Origin: Phoronis ovalis
Lineage: Eukaryota; Phoronida; Phoronidae
Assembly: GCA_028565635.1 (NCBI GenBank)
Contig: JAOXYB010043960.1
Coordinates: forward strand, 1 to 12,580
Length of the DNA stretch: 12,580 nucleotides
Reading direction: 5' to 3'
Part shown: in pieces, positions 6,620 through 12,580 of the stretch
How the letters are laid out: each line of letters starts with the position of its first letter
How positions within the stretch are numbered: the stretch's first letter is position 1
Translations under genes and position numbers: made by a program
The notes under the pieces: generated by a model
What the model was told of the DNA's origin: nothing
Databases searched by the model: none
Seen by the model: the letters and a program-made list of their open reading frames with translations, nothing else

Positions 6620-8188
6620 CTAAAAAATTAAATTTAAAACATTTTTTTTAATGCTAAAGCAACGTGAAATTATTTATCACAACTACATCTACACATACCT
6701 AACGGCAGTAACGATTATGGTACAAATTTTCAGATATTTTCACCAATTTATTTTTTACCGAATCGATTTTAAAATTCCAGTAAGATGTATTAATGATGTT
6801 ACTAGGTTGTTATGTTTTTGAATAACAAAGAGCTTAAAAGATCATTAGATATGAGAGACAAGCTATGAGCGAAGTGTGTGCGTCACATACGTTCCAGTGC
6901 GAAGTAAATAAAAATCACATGATTCTTTTGATAGAAATGTATGTATAAATATGAACTACTAGATCTAGTTTTTTTTGTACTTCTTGCTATAATGGTCATG
7001 GTAGACGCACATACTTTACTCCTTACTCATAGCTCGTCACTCGTATTTAAGAATCTTTAAAAGCTCTCAAACAAGGACCTACCTCTGGTATAGAAAACTC
7101 TCTACTAAACTGTCTTGACACCGTTCCATAATCATCTGTTTTTGATTCATGCTGCCCACTGATCATAACTCTGTTATCCACAATTTTGACTTTGACATCT
7201 TCTGGGGCGTAATGCTGAACATCTACCTTTATTTGAAATTCCTTTCCATCGAATTTTACCTAAATCAAAGTTATAAACAATGTGACAATGTACTCAATAA
7301 TAAAAATATCTTGCAATTTAACATTACATTCATACACAGTAAAAATAAGCAATACCACAATATAGCCATGAGGACCATACACAAGAACGCCTCGATAATT
7401 CTGATTTTGTAACATGCATGCTTATATCCACCTCGCCAGACAATTATCATTATTTCGATTTCATGAAACTAAAGGACATTTGTCATGGAAGCTCAAATCA
7501 TTGTAATCTCTTATGAATTAAAGTGAAGAAGATCAAGATCATAGTCTTGATTTGCTTGATTTTGAGTGATTTTAATATTCCCAGCCAATAGATACAAATA
7601 TTCATTGATGTACATAACCTAAATTTGGGTGATGAAATTTGAACACGATATTGCATTTTGCTCACCTGATTCTATATATCTGTGAATCATCTGAAATTCA
7701 GTTTATTACAAACTAATCAACTGCTATGAATAGAAGTAAATAAAATTACAAATATTACGAGATAACATTCGCAACACCAAAAAATTTGACAACTGTAAAC
7801 TGCGTCGTGACCGTTAAAAATGATATATTTACTACAACAACGGTACCTCTGGTGCTGCAGTTTCCATAGAAGTTGGTCCTCGCCTAAAACCACAACAGTC
7901 ACGGTCTCGGTATGGACTAGTGCTATCAAACTCCTTGTGCATGTCCTCAGCAAACTTCATCACATTTTGCCATGTACGTGCTAATCCAAGAGGAAATTCT
8001 CTGCGATGTCCCCAATTGTTATAATGCCACGGATTCGCGTCCCAGCGAGGGTTCAGCCATCGTCCGCGGTCACCAACCTGAAGGCATCTGCTGCTACGGA
8101 ATCCCCTCATATGCTCAGGTTTCCGATAAGTACATTGCTGTTTACGTCTGGCTGCACAACTAAATCTTTGTAAGGCCCGTCGAAACAT
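6482..8188 (-). CDS. Small heat-shock protein, three exons, possibly mitochondrial
   Basis: Single alpha-crystallin-domain holdase, 218 residues, joined from 8188-7847, 7259-7083 and 6619-6482, all phase-0 junctions with GT-AG borders. The first 24 residues contain six Arg and three Lys and no Asp or Glu (MFRRALQRFSCAARRKQQ...), the composition of a mitochondrial presequence. A tryptophan-rich arm follows (NPRWDANPWHYNNWG), then WQNVMKFAEDMHKEF. The alpha-crystallin domain runs from about residue 115 to 192: VKFDGKEFQIKVDVQHYAPE, VSRQFSREFSIPE, then CSVSDEGFLTVTG. The C-terminus ends LKIEREP and an acidic-lysine tail. An AATAAA overlaps the stop codon, so the 3' UTR may be very short. No clear heat-shock element or TATA box was found upstream of 8188. 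Family identity is firm; mitochondrial location is inference. Confidence 0.93.
6620..7082 (-). other. Heat-shock protein 2, intron 2 (463 bp)
   Basis: It splits the alpha-crystallin domain, and half of it is the fold-back element at 6829-7067. No coding sequence was seen. Confidence 0.85.
6829..7067. mobile_element. MITE-like fold-back element, 239 bp
   Basis: Imperfect inverted arms at 6829-6884 (56 bp) and 7004-7067 (64 bp) share AGAGCTT, GAGCTATGAG/AAGCTATGAG and TGTGCGTC. The right arm is longer by a few bases near its inner end. The interior is ~119 bp and AT-rich. A flanking CAA on both sides is a weak target-duplication candidate. It is unrelated by eye to the element at 3008-3344. 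Confidence 0.7.
7083..7259 (-). CDS. Small heat-shock protein 2, exon 2
   Basis: Fifty-nine codons with no start codon of their own, covering the first two thirds of the alpha-crystallin domain. The acceptor is GATTTAG and the donor GTAGGT. VDVQHYAPEDVKVKIVDN and SRQFSREFSIPE are the family landmarks. Confidence 0.93.
7260..7846 (-). other. Heat-shock protein 2, intron 1 (587 bp)
   Basis: AT-rich intron between GTACCG and GATTTAG. Only a minor ATCAAGA/TCTTGAT pair near 7530 was noticed. An 87-codon plus-strand open stretch overlapping exon 2 is a shadow. Confidence 0.8.
7847..8188 (-). CDS. Small heat-shock protein 2, exon 1
   Basis: Encodes 114 residues: the basic N-terminus, a Trp/Arg-rich arm and a linker ending METAAPE before GTACCG. 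ATG at 8188 has A at -3. It contains no alpha-crystallin sequence; that starts in exon 2. Confidence 0.9.
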
Positions 8189-9129
8189 GATGTTTTTAGT
8201 AGAAACAGCGCTTCTGTACTGCGTGTCACTGTTACAATTGCGTTGTTGTTATCTGTCGTCTGATGAAATAACTTTAACCTTGAGAGCACGGAAGTCACGG
8301 AAATAAACACAGCTTCGGGGACACCTTGTGGGGATTTAGTAAACTACTAGCTGTCGTTTAACGTCGCTACCTGGTACGTGGTTATTACTTTCTTTCTTTG
8401 AATGCGATGCGTATTTTTAGTAACCTTTAACTGAAATTTGTTTTGCTATTTATGCTATGAGGCTCTCAAATTCATTAAGAAACGCTATTTACATAAATAA
8501 AAATGTTATTAGCTTTCGATTTAAATTAAATTGTTTTTGCTAATTATGCTATAAGACATACTTCAGGAGGAAAACTATTGCACAATTATCCATTTCCAAA
8601 TAGCCTGAACTGTGTCGTAAATGCATAATACAAAATGTTGTCAACTACAAATTCAAATACTAGCCATTCAGTTACAAATTGAGGATGCATATTTTCGTAC
8701 GTTCGTGTACTATAAAATGCGAAAATTAATAATTTCCTGAAAATGAGAACCAGATGCCCTACCGTTTACTATGTGAAAGCTGCCGACATAATTAGTCTAA
8801 GAAAGCATGTGGATTAATAATAATATTGCATTTATAGTAATTGCAATTTTCTTGTAACTTTACCCTGATTATATACGCTTCAATCGATATATTAATTATA
8901 ATACTGACATGCGCACTACGCCCACATACCTTGTGCAGAACTGTTATATAACACACGTATGATGCATGTTATGACATAAAGAACTGTTAAGCACAATGAT
9001 AAGGTCTATCAAAGCAGACATTGTTTAACCAATTAAAACACTGACTGTTGTACGTACGCTGAAATCTTTAATTTTGGGACAACAGACAGAAGCGCATTTC
9101 TAAAAAAGGAGATTAATTTTGCAAAACAG
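8189..9129. other. Spacer between heat-shock protein 2 and the cyclase exon
   Basis: It should hold the promoter and 5' UTR of the minus-strand heat-shock gene, and may be intron or promoter of the cyclase gene. I looked on the plus strand for the H-NOX N-terminus and found none; all frames are stop-rich. A 28-bp imperfect direct repeat is present (8434-8555). Confidence 0.7.
8434..8555. repeat. Imperfect 28-bp direct repeat
   Basis: Copies at 8434-8461 and 8528-8555, 94 bp apart, match at 24 of 28 positions and share TTTTGCTA and TTATGCTAT. They could be a paired regulatory element or the flanks of an old insertion. Confidence 0.5.
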
Positions 9130-10234
9130 CAATTATGGGAATATTTCACAACATGTTTCAGGGATGTCAGTACTCTCCTGGATATGAGAAAGTTGGAACT
9201 ATATTAGGTACCGATCTAAAAGAAGCATTGAGATCTCTTGTCATGATACATGACCACGTCTCTATCATGAAAGCGGTAAATAAACCTGCTATATTTACCC
9301 TACATGAATATGACAAGACGTATATATTGAGATTTTCTTTGAAATACCTTAAAGATGGCGTTACGGTGGTTACAGAAAAAGAGTATTTAGAGTTGACAAT
9401 ACTTCTTAAAGACATACTAAGTTCATATTCGAAGGGTACAGTTAAAGTTGTTGTTAATAGAATCAACGAAACTAGTAATTTCATCGAGTTACTAATTTGC
9501 GATAACTCTAGCTTAAGCAACGACGAAAGTTTAATTAAAAGTAGCTCGTGCAATTACAAAAAGAAGATGGTCTCCAGCGTCCAATTAGGAGCATCAGTAT
9601 CTGCACCAATACTTAGTATGGAGAGTAATTCCTTACATTGCATTAATTCGAATAGAACTTGTGGTGCCACGGATCTCAAGGAAGAATCACTCATAAGCCC
9701 GGCTTCCTTCTGCTTTACTTTTCCATTTCATGTTTTATTTGATTGTAAATTGAACATTCAACAGGTAGGGTCTTCTCTTGGTCGTATTATACCTGTTACA
9801 ATGTCCACTAAGCAGTGTGCACTTGATAACGTTTTCACAATAATTCGGCCAGATATTGAACTTAACTTTGAGACTATTAAGCACCATAGTAATTCAATTT
9901 TTATTCTTGAAACTTATATCGATATTCCCACAGAATCAGCACTCAAGAACGGCTACGAAAATGTGCCTATGTTACTCAAAGGACAAATGTTATATACTGT
10001 CGAATCAGATTCTATATTCTTCTTATGTTCACCTTGTGTGAAAACTCTGGAAGATTTAAATGGAAAAGGTTTGTATTTAAGCGACATTCCACTACACGAC
10101 GCTACTAGAGATTTGGTGTTATTGTCTGAGCAATCTGAAGCAGAATTTAAATTAACTCAGACGTTAGAAAATGTGAAAGAACAACTTCAGCATACTTACA
10201 AACAGCTGGAAGAAGAGAAAGGCAAAAGTGACAG
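9130..10234 (+). CDS. GUCY1B1: Guanylate cyclase beta, large exon (H-NOX part to signalling helix)
   Basis: An in-frame TAA at 9114-9116 closes the frame upstream. A possible acceptor CAG ends at 9129, which would make the exon start with the last two bases of a codon; the tract before it is a poor polypyrimidine run. Alternatively the ATG at 9135 (A at -3, G at +4) is the true start of a shortened protein. The donor AG|GTTAGT at 10235 is good, and reading past it gives a stop after 12 unrelated codons. The left border is uncertain by a few bases. Confidence 0.88.
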
Positions 10235-12479
10235 GTTAGTGACTAAAAACGTGCCAGAAAAATTAACCTTATAGGTTGCTGAACGGGAAAATAGTGTGGA
10301 ATGATTAGTTGTACTAAAACCTGTGGAAACAGCGTCGAATTTGTTTACAGCACTGGAGTGTAACATTTTTTAAAGGATGTTGAATGCGGTAATATGATTT
10401 TATTAAAATGCATCGCGGTATGCCTTTTAATAATATAATCACATTATCGCAGTTAAAACCAATTATTCTTGCATTCACCAAGTCTCATTAGCAGTTTCAC
10501 AAAATGTTTAGGAACGTTTTTTATTTTGTTTAATAAATTCGTATTCTTCACAATATGGTCTAATACACTATATAAATAGAGAGTAATCTCTAAAAAGCTA
10601 TTATGCTAATTAATAATATTAACATGTAATCCAAAGCTACAGATAAATGGAAAAACATGCAAATACAAATAAATATATTCAATACTAAGAATATTAAGTT
10701 TTAATTAAGCGTTGAATTTTTAAAATAGAGAATTTGAGAGACTTGTTTTTAATGATGACAAATAGAGGGGAAATGCATTCCACAGTGTTGCTGCCGCAAA
10801 ATCTGTCTTTGAAGCTAAAAAAAATACTTTTGGGGAATAAATGATATATCTTTAGATGACTAGGTTTGTATTATACTTGAATTTTTAAATATTAAAACAT
10901 TGGTAATAGTTTGAATGTAAATGTTAGAACTACAATTTTAGAATTCAATGCGCTTTGTGGCTGATATTCGATATACATGTGCTCGAGTCTTTCTTAATAC
11001 AGATAAATGAAAACCAATTTGTTGGCTATTCGATCGCATCAATTATTCATTTTAATAGAAACGTTATTACAACTTTTTGTAATAACAAGCAGCAGCCCTC
11101 GAGAAACGGGATTCTAAAACGCACTGTGATAATAAGTAGCTGTATTTTGACTCTGTAATGTATATTTATAATCTGCGTTTTGGAACTATCGGTTAAATTC
11201 ATTACTTGATACTTTATTCTGCTTAGAATAATAATTATACTTGATTAAAGTTTGCTCGTAACTTTTAAGGAAGAGTTGAGTATTGTATTACTTATATGTC
11301 ATCAAAAGTATTTCTTTTGATATATAAGTCTGTTAATTAGGAGCTTAAAGCCCCATTCTTACAAAAGTTAATTAGTAATATCTGACAGGTATTGAGGGTA
11401 ATTTGAAATATTACGTAATGTTTTATATAATCAGTATTATAGGTAAGAGTTTTATAGTTTCTTATAAGAATCATAATATAAGTCATAAGATACTGCAAAC
11501 AGTAAAATGCTGTAAGGCGTCAAAGGTGTCACAGCCGCTTTCTTCACGATACTCGAGCACCAGTTCAGTAGTGTACAAGCATCGTTCAACATATCCCTCA
11601 GTCGTGGAGAACGTGATATGAGAATAAGGAATACATCTTTCATGTAGTAAAAAGTTGCATCGTAAAGACAATTTTTTTAAAAATAAAAAGCACCTACATT
11701 ATATGTAAAAAAGTTTTAAGAAAGATTACTATATTTAGAAAAAACAACTAAATTATAGACAAAAATTATAAGAATCACACACCAGTGTGTATTTAAAAAA
11801 TACTAGGATAACATTCATTCTAATGTACCACCAACAGGGAGATTTCCTGATGAAATATATAATCAGGCTTTCGTTATCGCATTTAACTTATTTATGAATA
11901 AAATACATTCCCTGAAATAAGTTAATTAGTCACTGACAAAATGATTTTATATTCAGAGAAAATTTTAGAAACTCTAGTGAATTGTTGTTAGATAATTATA
12001 AGAGTAATTTCATTTCTAGCTCAAATTTCCACAACAATTAATGACACTGTTAAACTTGGTTCTTTGTATAGTAAGCGATTCGGTGCCATAACATACACAC
12101 GAGGCTATCCGATATATTCAGCAATCAAATATTCAAATTTTTAACTGATTAATTTATAACTGATTGTTTTTAAACAAAAAAAAAACAAGTTCTTATACTA
12201 GGTAAAATGGCTTAATTCTGATTTGTGTTTTCTTCATCTAGACTTATGTATTCAGTGCTTCCTCCATCAGTTGCAAATGAATTGCGCCACCATCGACCTG
12301 TACCAGCTAGAAAATTTGATTGTGTGACAGTTATGTTTACTGGTCTGACCGGATTTAGAGAATTTTGTGCAAGAAATTCCGGTCCGGAAGGTGCCATGAA
12401 GATTGTGAACTTATTAAACGATATCTACATTAGATTTGATGCACTCATAGATGAAGACCAGCATGCTAAAATCTACAAG
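9130..12479 (+). CDS. GUCY1B1: Soluble guanylate cyclase beta subunit (partial, atypical H-NOX)
   Basis: Beta subunit of the cytosolic heterodimer that makes cGMP, classically in response to nitric oxide bound at an H-NOX haem. Exons 9130-10234 and 12242-12479 join in frame (AG|A = Arg). Numbering from the Met at 9135: H-NOX C-terminal part 1-125, a long linker 126-187, H-NOXA/PAS-like domain 188-310 ([24 protein letters not shown]), then [19 protein letters not shown], a coiled signalling helix to Arg367, and the cyclase start [20 protein letters not shown] and [19 protein letters not shown] has Gly where alpha subunits carry the metal-binding Asp, which marks it as beta. His39 aligns with human haem ligand His105. 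Y-x-S-x-R is absent (VVTEK or RFSLK there). The first ~66 H-NOX residues and most of the cyclase domain are not in view. Beta identity is firm; NO sensitivity is doubtful. Confidence 0.93.
10385..10451. repeat. 67-bp imperfect palindrome
   Basis: The arms TGCGGTAATATGATT... and ...AATCACATTATCGCA pair over about 25 bp with a few mismatches and gaps. The loop itself holds GCAT/ATGC. It could be a small fold-back element or a transcribed hairpin; expression cannot be judged from sequence. Confidence 0.6.
10720..10830 (-). pseudogene. Relic of the C-terminal end of a LINE reverse-transcriptase ORF
   Basis: The minus strand reads [20 protein letters not shown], then about ten residues ending SLF and a stop at 10722-10720. 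Non-LTR retrotransposon ORF2 proteins often end with F-x-x-A-A-P-x-L-W-N-x-L-P-x-x-L followed by a short helix (K-x-x-L-K-x-x-L-F) and stop, which this resembles in order and spacing. Only about 35 codons remain and no upstream domain is visible, so this is a truncated fossil. A chance match cannot be ruled out. Confidence 0.45.
11290..11329. repeat. 40-bp hairpin
   Basis: ACTTATATGTCATCAAAAG pairs with CTTTTGATATATAAGT around a short loop, with a small bulge. The sequence is AT-rich and may be a fold-back remnant. Confidence 0.5.
11883..11925. repeat. 11-bp perfect inverted pair
   Basis: TTAACTTATTT at 11883-11893 and AAATAAGTTAA at 11915-11925, with a 21-base loop. It is low-complexity and could be chance. 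Confidence 0.4.
12242..12479 (+). CDS. GUCY1B1: Guanylate cyclase beta, catalytic-domain exon
   Basis: Starts after TCATCTAG and ends AAG|GTATTC in phase 0, right after IYK. The next exon should begin with the conserved V-E-T-V-G-D stretch that holds the purine-binding Glu of beta subunits. The final 101 bp of the window are the next intron. Confidence 0.93.
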
Positions 12480-12580
12480 GTATTCCTGAGAAGATATTTA
12501 ATTTATAATAGTATAAAATATTGCATATAGTTCATTTAGGTAATCTCAGAGACTCGCTAACATTAAAGAAAAGGTATATA

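Larger units (their letters stand above)
10235..12241 (+). other. Guanylate cyclase intron (2,007 bp)
   Basis: A phase-2 intron, GTTAGT to TTCATCTAG. It contains a LINE relic on the minus strand, hairpins at 10385-10451 and 11290-11329, an 11-bp inverted pair at 11883-11925, and a less AT-rich patch around 11500-11640 open in several frames. No gene was recognised. Confidence 0.9.

Noticed and set aside
7972-8163. Plus-strand 63-codon ORF
   Set aside because: It is a shadow of exon 1 of the minus-strand heat-shock gene.
8290-8302. Possible heat-shock element (GGA-TCA-GAA) upstream of heat-shock protein 2
   Set aside because: Only one of three units fits the consensus and no further unit continues the 5-bp phase.
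8107-8310. Minus-strand 67-codon ORF over the start of heat-shock protein 2
   Set aside because: It is a different frame from the alpha-crystallin gene, and its translation shows no recognisable motif. It could at most be an upstream ORF in the leader.
8189-8310. Plus-strand reading frame beginning MMFLVETALLYC, tested as the missing cyclase N-terminus
   Set aside because: It has 39 codons, no H-NOX landmarks (no Tyr-Gly, no Trp helix) and a stop at the end. It overlaps the leader of the opposite gene.
9167-9553. Minus-strand 128-codon ORF
   Set aside because: It is antisense to the H-NOX exon, which has strong homology on the plus strand.
12212-12397. Minus-strand 61-codon ORF
   Set aside because: It is antisense to the cyclase catalytic exon.
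9130-12479. Cyclase alpha subunit instead of beta
   Set aside because: [28 protein letters not shown] and Gly in FTGLTGF are beta features; alpha subunits carry Asp at that Gly and a different LLCS-type start.

Overview
The window reads as nuclear DNA of an invertebrate animal. It is AT-rich, every multi-exon gene has GT-AG introns, and the four genes are clearly metazoan. An intron-less small heat-shock protein with two alpha-crystallin domains, a layout I know from flatworms and some molluscs, suggests a lophotrochozoan. That placement is inference and no species is claimed.

Layout. (1) Positions 172-3934, minus strand: six coding exons of PIBF1/CEP90, a centriolar-satellite protein needed for cilium assembly. 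They cover about the N-terminal half (376 complete codons), and the gene runs off the left edge. (2) Positions 3935-4290: a short divergent promoter region shared by PIBF1 and the next gene, with a dense heat-shock-element array and a TATA box on the side of the heat-shock gene. (3) Positions 4291-5073, plus strand: an intron-less 260-residue double-domain small heat-shock protein. (4) Positions 5074-6481: non-coding, with 3' UTR and repeat debris. (5) Positions 6482-8188, minus strand: a three-exon, 218-residue small heat-shock protein with one alpha-crystallin domain and an arginine-rich N-terminus that looks like a mitochondrial presequence. The two heat-shock genes are convergent. (6) Positions 8189-9129: intergenic or upstream intron, no exon seen. 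(7) Positions 9130-12479, plus strand: two exons of a soluble guanylate cyclase beta subunit, separated by a 2-kb intron. The rest of the cyclase domain lies beyond the right edge.

The most unusual gene is the cyclase. It is clearly beta-type in its PAS-like (H-NOXA), helical and catalytic parts and keeps the haem-ligand histidine. However, the Y-x-S-x-R haem-propionate motif is missing, and no exon for the first ~66 residues of the H-NOX domain is visible. It may be a divergent or haem-deficient beta subunit, or have exons further away.

The introns and spacers hold several fold-back elements. Two look like MITEs, with ~60-bp imperfect terminal inverted repeats (3008-3344 and 6829-7067). A third inverted-repeat unit spans 1893-2527. 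There is also a small relic of the C-terminal end of a LINE reverse-transcriptase ORF at about 10720-10830. No RNA gene or CRISPR array was seen. The joint logic is ordinary eukaryotic gene neighbourhood rather than an operon: two stress chaperones side by side, one sharing a promoter region with a ciliary gene.
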